DNA of 29,540 nucleotides. Origin: a virus. Within the stretch, counting starts at the first letter, position 1, and every line of letters starts with the position of its first letter. Under the pieces are notes generated by a model. That model was not told the origin of the DNA, did no database searches, and saw nothing but the letters and a program-made list of their open reading frames with translations. This document shows positions 7,414 to 17,014 of this stretch, in pieces. Made by a program: the position numbers and the translations under genes. The stretch is taken from the IMG/VR virus record IMGVR_UViG_3300017963_000619, positions 1 to 29,540 of that record; one strand, written 5' to 3'.

Positions 7414-8882
7414 TACGCTAATTCCTCTAATGATGGGAGTCTAGCTCCCGTTTCTAAAATATAGGCGATTAAACCATCACCTTTTACTTCTAGAGAAAAT
7501 TCATTATCGGCTGCATCGAGGAGCTTCATCATTTCCCATGCTTGTAATGCCATCCAGGGTTGACATCTAAAGGTACGACCCTCAATCATGACAGAAATAG
7601 TTTCAGTTATTACATCATTCTCTGCTTGTTGATAAGCATGATGTTCATCGCCTATTATACACGAATCCATGCCATAAATGATCTGATTTTTAAAACCTAA
7701 TATACGCATTAATACAATTGCTCTAAGAGCTACTGTAGATCCTCCAGCACAAATGACATGTTCTGGATAATTTTCAGCTACAGCAGTTACAGCCTCTTTA
7801 GAAGGAGTGACATGCCAGTAAAAAGTTCTATCTTTTGGAAGATTTTCAAACATACTGGGATGACATTGTGAAGCTATGAAATAGAGACAATCATCTCTAG
7901 CAGGTTCTACAAAGCGCTTATTGTGTTCTCTAGCATCTAGAACACATTGGTTTACTCTAGTTATTCCATTATCTAGACACCAATTATAAGCACCATTGAC
8001 AGTAACTATCTTCATTCCATTTTTCCAATTCTCAATAATTTCTTCCTTGTAATCATTGAGAGAAGGTCCTCCACAAAGGACCATGATAGTTTTGTCTTCT
8101 TGTACTTGATGAGGTTTTATGTGTTGACAGCCCCATTCTGCATTTTTGATGATATTACTAACTATAACAGGTTGGCTAGTATTTACTTTCATCTCAGGGA
8201 GAGTTTGTCTCCAAGCTGTCACATAGAAATCTACGGCACTGCCTAAATTCTCTGAAAAGAAAATAGTACAACCTAACTCAAGAAATTTACTTTCCCACCA
8301 AGAGTAATCTTTAACAGTTAGATGTAGTGGTTGATTTAAATATTCAGGACCCATTACATCAGGTGTGGTAGAAATTCTAAAGAATACCTTTCTAGCTGCT
8401 CCTAGAATATTCAGAAGAACTTTGTCTACATCTTCTGTAGGAATATGCTCCATGACATCTGTGCAATAGCCATATTCTGCATTTATAGGAGCTTCTTGAG
8501 TTAGATCATGTTCTATAAATTGAAATTTAGTTGGATGATTCTTCATTGCCAACTTAACTTCAGGATCTAAGCAGTTAGGTGCAAAATCTAACATCTTGCA
8601 TTCCATACCACACATCATAGCCAACCAGAAAGAACCTCTTCCAGTACCACATCCGAAGTCAATTACCTGAGCACCTCTAGTAGGTTTTACTACTTGTGCA
8701 AATTGATTGCCTGCTAGCTCTCCAGGAGAGACCTTTCTATAGGCATCTACTGTCCACATCTTTGTGTATTTTTCTTTTTCTGTTAAATCGGACATTTTCT
8801 TTTTAGGTTTAGCAGATTCATCTATAGGTTTGATAGCTGTGGTAGGAGTTTCACCTGACATTCCAACTTTCTTAGTTAACAT
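7413..8882 (-). CDS. SAM-dependent methyltransferase fused to a DUF115 (Maf/MptE-like) domain, 489 aa
   Basis: Residues about 40-230 form a class I SAM-dependent methyltransferase. Motif I is VIDFGCGTGRGSFWLA (73-88), an acidic residue follows at D99, and DVMEHIP (142-148) corresponds to the usual D-x-x-E-H-I motif. Residues about 262-430 match the DUF115 family seen in Maf flagellin-glycosylation proteins and MptE-like pterin enzymes: VLCGGPSLNDY (268-278), TVNGAYNWCL (294-303), CAGGSTVALRA (378-388) and IYGMDSCIIGDEHH (402-415). The family suggests transfer of a nucleotide-linked group, and the pairing with a methyltransferase suggests tailoring of a glycan or virion surface. The substrate is unknown. 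The gene lies between two fibre genes and shares one base with the next. Confidence 0.86.
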   Translation of the reverse strand: MLTKKVGMSGETPTTAIKPIDESAKPKKKMSDLTEKEKYTKMWTVDAYRKVSPGELAGNQFAQVVKPTRGAQVIDFGCGTGRGSFWLAMMCGMECKMLDFAPNCLDPEVKLAMKNHPTKFQFIEHDLTQEAPINAEYGYCTDVMEHIPTEDVDKVLLNILGAARKVFFRISTTPDVMGPEYLNQPLHLTVKDYSWWESKFLELGCTIFFSENLGSAVDFYVTAWRQTLPEMKVNTSQPVIVSNIIKNAEWGCQHIKPHQVQEDKTIMVLCGGPSLNDYKEEIIENWKNGMKIVTVNGAYNWCLDNGITRVNQCVLDAREHNKRFVEPARDDCLYFIASQCHPSMFENLPKDRTFYWHVTPSKEAVTAVAENYPEHVICAGGSTVALRAIVLMRILGFKNQIIYGMDSCIIGDEHHAYQQAENDVITETISVMIEGRTFRCQPWMALQAWEMMKLLDAADNEFSLEVKGDGLIAYILETGARLPSLEELA

Positions 8883-8906
8883 TTAACTTCTCCTGATAAA
8901 AATCCA

Positions 8907-11900
8907 TTAAATAGGATTCCATACATATAATGTGGCAGCTCCTGGAGCTAATCCTCCAAAATTTACCGTAATAGTGATAGTAGTTGCATCTTCATCTGTT
9001 ACCAGTTGTTCTACTCTGGTTCCTCCTTGTTCTAAGAAGACTCTTTTACCAGAAGCTGCTACAGTACCACTGATTGTTATTATAACTCCTGTTTGGCCTT
9101 CGTAGATAGTTTCATCTATATCTACATCAGTAATTGTCCAACCAGTAGCACCACTAGAAACGGAAGGCAATACTCCAGTTATTATTAATGAGTTACCATC
9201 TGGGGTTATTGTTATACCTGTGACAGTATACTCATAAGCACCTATGTCCCAGGTACCTGTTCTTGTATTCCCGGCAATGTCGTCATCGAAACCGAGCGTA
9301 GCAGAAAGGTCGATGCCATTGTCGATCAGCGCACTGCCGCTGGACGGGGAATAATCGCCGCCTGCAAAGTTGTTAAAATCCGTAGAGTCAATAGTTTGCT
9401 GGTTTGAGCCAAATGCCCCTGTACTGCTAAATGCGTTATAGCCGCTACTCGCGTTAGGTGTTGTCACTGACGTGTCGTCAACCGGGCCATAAAAAACATT
9501 ATTTCGGCAGATTATATCAGTGGTCGTAGCCCCTACTCCCCACGAAAGCGAATTTGACGTTCCAGTTCCACAGATAAGTGTATTGTTGGAAAAAGGCATC
9601 TCACCTCTCGGATCAATAACACAAGCAGTGCCACTTGCGGAGATGATTAGCGAATTTCTAATGTACGAAGGGGCATTGGGTACAGCGACTCGCAAGCCCC
9701 TTTCTCCACCAGCAGTTCTAATAATGCAACGCTCAAGTACAAAATTAGTAGGGTACAATCGCAACCCTTGTGCCCCCGCGCCAGTACTGCTGTTGGTAAA
9801 TTGTATGTCTCTAAGTTCTGTGTATGGTTCGTAAATCTGAAAAGCAACACTTATACTGTACGAAGTGGTAATTTCTGCCCCGCCACCAACCACACCGCCA
9901 TGCTCTTCACCGGCACCTGCCTTTATCTCAATAAAACATAATGCATCCGTGTCCCAATCAGTGAGAGACAGCGTGCCCGATTCACTGATTGTGCCAAAAA
10001 TCTCAAAAGAACACTGTTCACCCAGCGCGACAAGATTACCCTGTTCCGATGATTCGGCTGTACTGAACAATGTATAATCTTTGCCCGATCCGACGGTCAC
10101 AGTATTTATATCAAACTTATATGCGCCAATATCAAAGCTGCTGGCATACCGTGTCGCGGTGCCGCGTATGTCGTCGGTAAACGTGCTGCTCAGGTCTACG
10201 CCCGCGTTGTATAGTGCGGAGTCGGCGTTGATGCGGTAGTCGCCATTGGCGAAATCCACGAAGTCGTCGGCGGTTATGCCGGTGATTGGGGAAGTACCCA
10301 ATGCTGATGTGTCACCCGATGCGTTATTTGAGGCTATTACGTTAGTATATAGATAGTCTGAAGTATATGCTCCATAAGCAACACAGTTTCTTACAGTTGT
10401 TGGAGAACCCCCGGAATCAGACACATTAATCCCATACCTTCCACCAATTGTAGTGCAATTGTAGAATTGTATATTCGGGTCAAAGTTTCCTGCGGCAATG
10501 CATGATCCAGAGATAGACCCTGACTCATGAATCACTAACGAATTGCGCACAACATTATTATCATCAGTTACGTTAATCCCCGTATCCGCGGATGTGCTGT
10601 TACTAATAACAATTACTCTGTCCACAACATTATAATTTTGTATAAGCGATATTTCTTGTCCCTGAAACCCAGTTCTTGTATTGCGGACTTCTATACCATA
10701 AATTTCTGTATAAGCAGCACTAACTCTAAATACTTGCCCAAAATTCGAACCAATATCAGTACTAATATAAAAACCATCACCCGGCACGCCGTTGTGTTCA
10801 TGTCCTGCCGCCGCTTTAACTGTGATGTAAAAACTGGCATCAACAGTCCAACCGTCAATGTTTACAGAATCATCTAACCCACTTGGCCAATCTGCGTAAC
10901 AATCTAAAATATGCTTATCGCCAGCCGTTGCAAGGTCTGTTTGTTCACTTTCCTCCCAAGTAGCAATTGACGAGTAATCCCCGCCTGTAGATTTTAGAGT
11001 GCGGAGTATGTAGTCAGTATCGAACGCGCCTATCGACCACTGGGTTCTGGTTTCACCGCGCAGGTCAAGAGAACCTATCGTTGCAGAAAGGTCTGCACCA
11101 GCGCCCCACAGATCGCCAGTATTTATTGGGCGATAGCCGGTCGCGTGTAAGTCTGTGCCGGAAGCAATGCCCGTTATGGTGCCGATGCTTAACGTTGACA
11201 CGGAGGTATCACCGCTGGCGTTGTTAGACGAGTTCGTTGTGTCGAAGGTATTAAAAAAATCAGCGTTGTTATCAAACGCCACGCAGTTTTTAGCTATTGC
11301 CCCGGTATAACCATCAAAGCCCCGGTCTGCGCCTATCGCAGTACAGTTGTAAAAATGAGTAACATCCTGTGTAGCAGCAAAACCAGTGACCGTGCCGACG
11401 TTAGTCATAATGGCAAGGCAGTTGTAAAATCTTGATGGGGTGCTATCCGTGGGTGAATCTAAAGAGGCCCAAAATCCGGTATGCGTCCCGCCAGTAGCAT
11501 TAGGCGCACTGGCAATGCACCGTTCAACTAAACACCCTTGGTTTATCCTGAATATCTCCAGCGAAGTAAACGCCGCTTCAACGCAAGAGGCTTCTATGTC
11601 CTGAATTACCGTGCTGTCTTGGCTGACCTCAAAAACATTAACAGACCCTGCTGTCAGTCGTTTCATATGAAAACCAGCACCCGGCACGCCACCATGCCCC
11701 TCACCAGCGGCAGCACGAATTGTGATGTAATACGTTGGACTTGTCGTCCAGCCATTAAGGTAAAGCGCCTCATTTAGCGTTCCATCACTTTGCCAGTTGC
11801 CTTCGATTGTGGTGCCTTTGTAGCATTCAAGAATGTGCTTGTCGCCGCTTGCGGTCAGGCTTGTTTGCTCGGTCTGCTCCCACGTAATCATGCTGCTGTA

Positions 11901-14900
11901 ATCTTTGCCCGTTGAGCCCAGCGTGCGCAGTATGTAGTCCGTATCGAACGCACCGATGGACCAGACTGATCTGGTTTCGCCACGCAGGTCATCGGTAAAG
12001 GTGCCAGATAGATCGGCACCTGCGCCCCACAAGTCTTGCGCGTCATCGGGCCGATAGTTGTCGTTGGCGAAGTCTACGAAATCTGAGGAATCTATAGTGA
12101 CCTGATTACTACCAAACGCGCCAGTGCTCCCGAATGCGTTGTTCGTGTTTGTGCCACCCCCATCCGCATCCGTGTCTGCTGCGCCATAGAACACGTTGTT
12201 TTGAAAGTTTGCCGTGGGCTTTGTTGTTGTAGTGACATCAAACGTGCCGATCACCGTGTTGTTATATATGTTTCCGGCGTTGTCGCGCCCATCTATCTCA
12301 AGCGCCAAATATGCGGGGTTGGCATTGTATATTAAGCAATTATAGACATTGTGCGGTCCACAGGCGTTTAGCCTTAATGCAGACCCATCTGATCCAGTGT
12401 TACCTATTATGCAGCGATGGAACTCCTGATCGTCGTGGACGTTATTGGTTAATACTGCCGGAAACGGCACTGCGCTTGTCATCTCAATTTCGATATCATA
12501 AAACCTACAGTATGGTTGGTTTACTGTGAGCGTACTGGGGGTGGCGCCGTAAACGAGCTTAAACCCTGCGCCAAGGACGCCTTTGTGTTCGTGCCCAGCA
12601 GCAGCTTTTACGGTAATGGTGTTTGTCGCAGTTGTTACCCAATCCTGTATTTCAACATGCTCATTAAGCCCACTGGGCCAATCCGCGTAGCACTCTAAAA
12701 TGTGTTTATCACCGCTTGTGGTAAGATCAGTTTGTTCAGTGCTCTCCCACACAGAGATACTGCTGTAATCTCCGCCAGTGGACTTCAGGGTATAGATCAC
12801 ATAGTCCGAGTCATACGCGCCGATACTCCACACATCACGCGGCCTGCTGCGTATATCGCTAGTAAAATCAGTAGACAAGTCTTCACCAGCACCCCACAAG
12901 TCACCAGCTTCTAGTGGGCGGTATGTAGTGTTGTAATCTGTACCGGAGGCGATGCCTGTGTAAACAGTAGTGCCGGGAGCGGAAATATCTACGCTGGCAT
13001 TGTAATCTGTGCCGGTTCCATATGATGTGGCGGCAAAATTAGTGCCGCCGCCTAATCCAGCACAATTTTTAACTATAGCAACAGCACTTCCAGAAAAATC
13101 AGTTCCGGCAGTCATTGCAGAAGTACAGTTGATGAATTTAGTTGGATCACCACCCGCATAAAAGCCAGTTTTTAAGTTGTTCGGTGTGTTATAAGCCAAA
13201 CAATTTATGAATACGTTGTAGTCTGCTTCAGAGTTAAAGTCGGACAAAAACACTCTAACTGTTCCCGCAGTACTGTTTGGCATAGAGCCGATGCAATTCT
13301 CGATGGTTGAATAAAAACCAATACGAAAAACGCCAGTGCCTGTATAACCTGCGAGCGTGTTTGCAGCTTCAATGTTTTGTATTTTGCTATAGAGTTGATT
13401 GACTATTAATACCGCATTAAGCGTGTCAAGATCGGACGCAAGCATAAAGCCAGTGCCCGGTACGCCATTGTGCCCTTGACCGGCTGCCGCACGAATTGTC
13501 ACAAAGTAGCTACTGTTTGTTGTCCAGCCTATTAAATGTACTTCTTCATTTAGTGACCCATCCGCTGCCCAGTTGCCAGTAATAGTTGTGCCTTTGTAGC
13601 AGTCGAGGATATGCTTATCACCAGTGCTGGTCAGGTCTTTCTGCTCGGTCTGCTCCCAAGTAACAATTGATGAATAATCCCCGCCTGTGGATTTCAGGGT
13701 GCGGAGTATGTAATCGGTGTCGAACGCACCAATGGACCAGACTGATCTGGTTTCGCCGCGAATATCATCCGTGAACGTACCTGAGAGGTCTGCGCCAGCG
13801 GCCCACAAGTCCTGTGTATCTACCGGGCGGTAATTGTCGTTGGCTGTGTCCACAAAGTCGGCTGTGGTTATGCCGGTGACCGTGCCAATGCTCAGTGTGG
13901 ATACGGAGGTGTCTCCGCTGGCATTATTTGATGAAACTGTATTAAACGCAGTACCGGTAAAATCAGCAGTTGAATTATTATAAGCCACACAATTTCGAGC
14001 GTAAGCAGATTCAAGACTGTTTGTACCCGTGCCGTTTGATCTAAAACCATAGGAGCTATTAACAGCAGTGCAATTGTACCAACGTGAGCCGTAAAAGACA
14101 GTAGTCATATTAAATGCTACATGTGAGTCAAAAGCTAGGCAATTGGTCATCGTGCAGCGCCTGGTTGAAAACGCCCCATAATTTATATCAGTATCATTCG
14201 GGCAACTGGCTATGCACCGATTTAAAACTATAGTGTGCGTAGTGGTAGTCCCATTATAAAAACCTCTCGCTTGACTAGAAGCAAGATTTTCTACTTCGAT
14301 GTCGTTAATTACAGAATAGTCTTGCCAAACACTAAATATTGAACTTCCGACACTGCCTACCCTAGACATAAAGAACCCCGTTTTTGACATGCCCTTATGT
14401 GCATGTCCTGAAGCGGTTCTTACGGTCACGTAGTATGAAGAACTAGTTGTCCAACCATTTAAAGAAACTGAATCGTCAAGCCCACTCGCCCAGTCGTTAT
14501 AGCACTCCAATATGTGTTTATCACCACTTGCAGTAAGGTCTGCTTGCTCGGTGCTCTCCCACGTACTCATCAGGGAGTAATCGCCCGTTCCATCACGCAA
14601 CGTGCGGAGAATATAATCAGTATCGACCGCACCGATGGACCACTCAGTTCTGGTCTCGCCTCGAAGGTCATCGGTGAAGCCTGCGGTTGCTGAAAGGTCC
14701 GTGCCAGTGCCCCACAGATCACCAGTTTCTATTGGGCGATAGCCGGTAGCGAAAAAATCTGTGCCGGAGGCGATGCCTGTGTAAACAGTAGTACCCGGCG
14801 CACTGGTGTCTCCACTGGCATTATAATCGCTCGTTGGGTCCACATTAGCGTCAAAATCTGCTACATCAAACCCAGAAGCGACACAATTTTTATAGATAGG

Positions 14901-16418
14901 TTCATTGCCGGTAGCAGATGCATTATACCCATAGTCTGCTACGTTTAAATTTATAGCGGTGCAGTTATATACAGCATGGGCACGAAAATCGTCATGGTAT
15001 AAGGCACTTGATCCTGTACTACCTGCCGCATCAACAAGCATTAGACAGTTATAGATTTCCCCGTCTGTGGCCGTGTCGTTTTGTATACAACGCGCTGTAC
15101 CAGAGGCATTAGCATTATTGGCGTATAGCCAAAGGTTTCGCAAATAGGTTGGATTGCCCTGTAGCCGTAAACAACGATCATACCCAGTATGACTACCTGC
15201 GATAGAAAACCCTATATCAGAAACTATGGTGTGTGCTTGCGCTAACTGTAAAAGATAACGGGAAGTCGATACGCTAGTAGATGCCAAATAAAAACCTTCA
15301 TCTACTACACCTTTATGACCCTGCCCAGCAGCAGCTCGGATTGTTATAAAATTTGTGGCACTAGTGGTCCAACCCCCGAGTGTTATATTATTTTCTACGA
15401 GTCCACTCGCCCAATCTGCATAGCATTCCAGAATGTGCTTGTCGCCGGTACTAGTCAGGTCTGCCTGCTCGGTGGACTCCCACGTAGACATTGACGAATA
15501 ATCCCCGGCACTGGAGCGCAAGGTGTAGATCACATAGTCTGAGTCGTAAGCACCGATTGACCATACATCGCGCACCTGCTGACCGCGTATGTCGCTGGTA
15601 AACGTACCTGAGAGGTCGGTGCCTGCGCCCCACAGATTGCCAGTGTCGAGTGGGCGATAGGTAGTGTTGTAATCTGCGGAAGTGATGCCAGTGACTGCGC
15701 CTGTGCCGGTTGCGCTGGTATCCTCAGAGGCACAGTAGGTCATTGTTACTGCCGCGCCGGAGTCACTGCCAGCCAAATTATAGCCCCCGGTTGTTCCCCC
15801 AATAGCCAAACAATTGGTTAATGTTACAGCGTCTGAATCGGCACGTGAAAAAGAGTAGCCACCTCCGACAAACGTACAATTTTGAAAGGTATTTATTGCG
15901 CGTGTATAAACTGTCGAAGAACTCGTAGAGTCAGTCTTAAACAGGCAATTTTGGTAGATATTGTTGTCATAACCCGATGTGACAATTTGAAGGGCGTTGC
16001 CACCTGTTGCACTTATTATACATTCATAAAATTCAGCGAAATCATTAGCTACCCCTATCACATAACCTGCTGAAGCATTAGTATTTTTGATCTCCAGTTT
16101 TGAGCACACTACATATGTATTTTGTATTCTGAGCGTGTAGCTTGATGCACTTGAAGTAAATACCGCTCCACCACCGGGGACGCCGTTATGGTGCTCACCA
16201 CTGCCAGACGTTATGGTTACTCTGTTACTTGCGCCTGTTGTCCAGTCATTAACGATAAGGGCGACAGCACCTTCGTCCACCGTGCCGTAGATTTCAAACG
16301 TCATGGTATTGCCGTCACCCACGAGATTCCCGTAGGTGCCCTGCTCGGATGCTTCAGCAGTTACCAGTGAAGTGTAATCATAACCACTAGCACCGACAGT
16401 GGCGACAATATCAGCCAT
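8907..16418 (-). CDS. Giant modular beta-helix tail fibre/spike protein, 2503 aa
   Basis: The protein is built of eight consecutive right-handed beta-helix modules of about 290-310 residues, beginning near residues 1, 293, 603, 904, 1207, 1496, 1803 and 2106. Internal modules open with T-L-K-S-T-G-G-DYSSMSTWE, then GDKHILECY and GWTTS...ITIRAAAGHEH-x-GVPG. They continue with repeated Y-N-C / x-N-C-x-A rungs and close with LWGAG-x-DLSGTFTDDIRGE then WSIGAYD-x-DY. That closing resembles the D-x-x-G-x-R...D-I-G-A-Y-E motif of choice-of-anchor Q proteins. Modules 1 and 8 differ in opening with V-G-S-G-x-DYT and E-x-SEQG. The last 105 residues hold one copy of the short P-x-x-x-L-x-I-T-G repeat and an IPT/TIG-like domain. 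There is no signal peptide or enzyme motif. Host-receptor or polysaccharide binding is the likely role. The start overlaps the upstream stop by one base (TGATG). Confidence 0.9.
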   Translation of the reverse strand: MADIVATVGASGYDYTSLVTAEASEQGTYGNLVGDGNTMTFEIYGTVDEGAVALIVNDWTTGASNRVTITSGSGEHHNGVPGGGAVFTSSASSYTLRIQNTYVVCSKLEIKNTNASAGYVIGVANDFAEFYECIISATGGNALQIVTSGYDNNIYQNCLFKTDSTSSSTVYTRAINTFQNCTFVGGGYSFSRADSDAVTLTNCLAIGGTTGGYNLAGSDSGAAVTMTYCASEDTSATGTGAVTGITSADYNTTYRPLDTGNLWGAGTDLSGTFTSDIRGQQVRDVWSIGAYDSDYVIYTLRSSAGDYSSMSTWESTEQADLTSTGDKHILECYADWASGLVENNITLGGWTTSATNFITIRAAAGQGHKGVVDEGFYLASTSVSTSRYLLQLAQAHTIVSDIGFSIAGSHTGYDRCLRLQGNPTYLRNLWLYANNANASGTARCIQNDTATDGEIYNCLMLVDAAGSTGSSALYHDDFRAHAVYNCTAINLNVADYGYNASATGNEPIYKNCVASGFDVADFDANVDPTSDYNASGDTSAPGTTVYTGIASGTDFFATGYRPIETGDLWGTGTDLSATAGFTDDLRGETRTEWSIGAVDTDYILRTLRDGTGDYSLMSTWESTEQADLTASGDKHILECYNDWASGLDDSVSLNGWTTSSSYYVTVRTASGHAHKGMSKTGFFMSRVGSVGSSIFSVWQDYSVINDIEVENLASSQARGFYNGTTTTHTIVLNRCIASCPNDTDINYGAFSTRRCTMTNCLAFDSHVAFNMTTVFYGSRWYNCTAVNSSYGFRSNGTGTNSLESAYARNCVAYNNSTADFTGTAFNTVSSNNASGDTSVSTLSIGTVTGITTADFVDTANDNYRPVDTQDLWAAGADLSGTFTDDIRGETRSVWSIGAFDTDYILRTLKSTGGDYSSIVTWEQTEQKDLTSTGDKHILDCYKGTTITGNWAADGSLNEEVHLIGWTTNSSYFVTIRAAAGQGHNGVPGTGFMLASDLDTLNAVLIVNQLYSKIQNIEAANTLAGYTGTGVFRIGFYSTIENCIGSMPNSTAGTVRVFLSDFNSEADYNVFINCLAYNTPNNLKTGFYAGGDPTKFINCTSAMTAGTDFSGSAVAIVKNCAGLGGGTNFAATSYGTGTDYNASVDISAPGTTVYTGIASGTDYNTTYRPLEAGDLWGAGEDLSTDFTSDIRSRPRDVWSIGAYDSDYVIYTLKSTGGDYSSISVWESTEQTDLTTSGDKHILECYADWPSGLNEHVEIQDWVTTATNTITVKAAAGHEHKGVLGAGFKLVYGATPSTLTVNQPYCRFYDIEIEMTSAVPFPAVLTNNVHDDQEFHRCIIGNTGSDGSALRLNACGPHNVYNCLIYNANPAYLALEIDGRDNAGNIYNNTVIGTFDVTTTTKPTANFQNNVFYGAADTDADGGGTNTNNAFGSTGAFGSNQVTIDSSDFVDFANDNYRPDDAQDLWGAGADLSGTFTDDLRGETRSVWSIGAFDTDYILRTLGSTGKDYSSMITWEQTEQTSLTASGDKHILECYKGTTIEGNWQSDGTLNEALYLNGWTTSPTYYITIRAAAGEGHGGVPGAGFHMKRLTAGSVNVFEVSQDSTVIQDIEASCVEAAFTSLEIFRINQGCLVERCIASAPNATGGTHTGFWASLDSPTDSTPSRFYNCLAIMTNVGTVTGFAATQDVTHFYNCTAIGADRGFDGYTGAIAKNCVAFDNNADFFNTFDTTNSSNNASGDTSVSTLSIGTITGIASGTDLHATGYRPINTGDLWGAGADLSATIGSLDLRGETRTQWSIGAFDTDYILRTLKSTGGDYSSIATWEESEQTDLATAGDKHILDCYADWPSGLDDSVNIDGWTVDASFYITVKAAAGHEHNGVPGDGFYISTDIGSNFGQVFRVSAAYTEIYGIEVRNTRTGFQGQEISLIQNYNVVDRVIVISNSTSADTGINVTDDNNVVRNSLVIHESGSISGSCIAAGNFDPNIQFYNCTTIGGRYGINVSDSGGSPTTVRNCVAYGAYTSDYLYTNVIASNNASGDTSALGTSPITGITADDFVDFANGDYRINADSALYNAGVDLSSTFTDDIRGTATRYASSFDIGAYKFDINTVTVGSGKDYTLFSTAESSEQGNLVALGEQCSFEIFGTISESGTLSLTDWDTDALCFIEIKAGAGEEHGGVVGGGAEITTSYSISVAFQIYEPYTELRDIQFTNSSTGAGAQGLRLYPTNFVLERCIIRTAGGERGLRVAVPNAPSYIRNSLIISASGTACVIDPRGEMPFSNNTLICGTGTSNSLSWGVGATTTDIICRNNVFYGPVDDTSVTTPNASSGYNAFSSTGAFGSNQQTIDSTDFNNFAGGDYSPSSGSALIDNGIDLSATLGFDDDIAGNTRTGTWDIGAYEYTVTGITITPDGNSLIITGVLPSVSSGATGWTITDVDIDETIYEGQTGVIITISGTVAASGKRVFLEQGGTRVEQLVTDEDATTITITVNFGGLAPGAATLYVWNPI
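10100..15540 (-). repeat. Six tandem ~0.9 kb internal beta-helix modules
   Basis: Module openings lie near bases 15540, 14610, 13708, 12800, 11933 and 11010, and the diverged last module opens near 10100, giving a period of about 870-930 bp. Module borders are conserved in DNA as well as protein: bases 11944-11980 and 13720-13757 are nearly identical, and a 27-bp stretch near 12945-12971 recurs near 14762-14789. Borders are GC-rich (37 of 60 at 12001-12060 and at 10141-10200) whereas module cores are AT-leaning (22 of 60 at 14221-14280, 21 of 60 at 10321-10380). Counts were made by hand. Confidence 0.88.
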
Positions 16419-17014
16419 CAGTCAAGCAATCCGTCCCGCAGATAGTTGCCGACCTGTGCCGCCGTGCCCTCAACATAGCCGCCATTGGCTTCAAGATAGG
16501 TGCGCCCTGCCGCGTTGATGTACCAGCGACGACGACGGTATGACCAGTCGCGCACCGCTTGATTAATCCGCTCGATGATTTCATCCCGAGCTGCCACCGG
16601 AGCAGTGATGGTAAAAGTGAAAGTGGTAGTAGTAAGACCAGTACGAAGAGCATTGGCAGTGGGATACTCTGCATTAATCTCACCCAACAACTCATCAACT
16701 TTCGCTGCTTCAAATTGATTTCCTCCACTGGCGGAGACCATAGTAGAGGTTACTTGAATAGTACGGTCATCACCAGTAGCAGCAATTTGTTGAACATCTG
16801 GATCATGGTTCCACGATTGGAGATAAGACTGAACTTCTGCCAGTGTTTTATCCGTCACCTTGATATGCCAGAAGTTACCGGCGCTGATCACCTCCTGACT
16901 GCCGAACGTGTGATCGTCGGCAAAGGCTTGAACTATTTCGCCCTGCCGCCAAAGGCCGGGTTCACCTTCATCAGTCTTGTAAGGGGGTTTCGCTCTTGCG
17001 AGTAGTATAGGCAT
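16418..17014 (-). CDS. Phage structural-type protein, 198 aa
   Basis: The N-terminal 70 residues (starting MPILLARAKPPY, then W-R-Q-G-E-I-V-Q-AFADDHTFGSQE and F-W-H-I-K-V) resemble the conserved N-terminus of unnamed phage proteins encoded next to tail genes, in which a D-D-H-x-F-G motif recurs. Residues about 84-145 are beta-prone (TIQVTSTMVSAS; TTTTFTFTITAP), and the C-terminal part carries a basic WSYRRRRWY segment. The ATG is preceded by AAGGAG. The stop shares one base with the giant fibre start, so the two are co-translated. GC content is uneven: high at both ends (39 of 60 at 16501-16560, 34 of 60 at 16861-16920) and lower in the middle (24 of 60 at 16741-16800). Confidence 0.75.
   Translation of the reverse strand: MPILLARAKPPYKTDEGEPGLWRQGEIVQAFADDHTFGSQEVISAGNFWHIKVTDKTLAEVQSYLQSWNHDPDVQQIAATGDDRTIQVTSTMVSASGGNQFEAAKVDELLGEINAEYPTANALRTGLTTTTFTFTITAPVAARDEIIERINQAVRDWSYRRRRWYINAAGRTYLEANGGYVEGTAAQVGNYLRDGLLD

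Noticed and set aside
8897-8921. Short AATCC/GGATT inverted repeat followed by T-run after the giant fibre gene
   Set aside because: Only a 5-bp AT-containing stem spanning the stop region; too weak to call a terminator.
9520-16073. Several plus- and minus-strand frames of 60-104 codons inside the giant fibre gene
   Set aside because: They overlap a long, clearly coding frame whose protein repeats are preserved; the overlapping frames are not repeated consistently between modules.
16411-16728. A 105-codon minus-strand frame overlapping the 198-residue gene
   Set aside because: It lies out of frame across a gene with family-like N-terminus and coupled start, and its product looks like low-complexity mistranslation.
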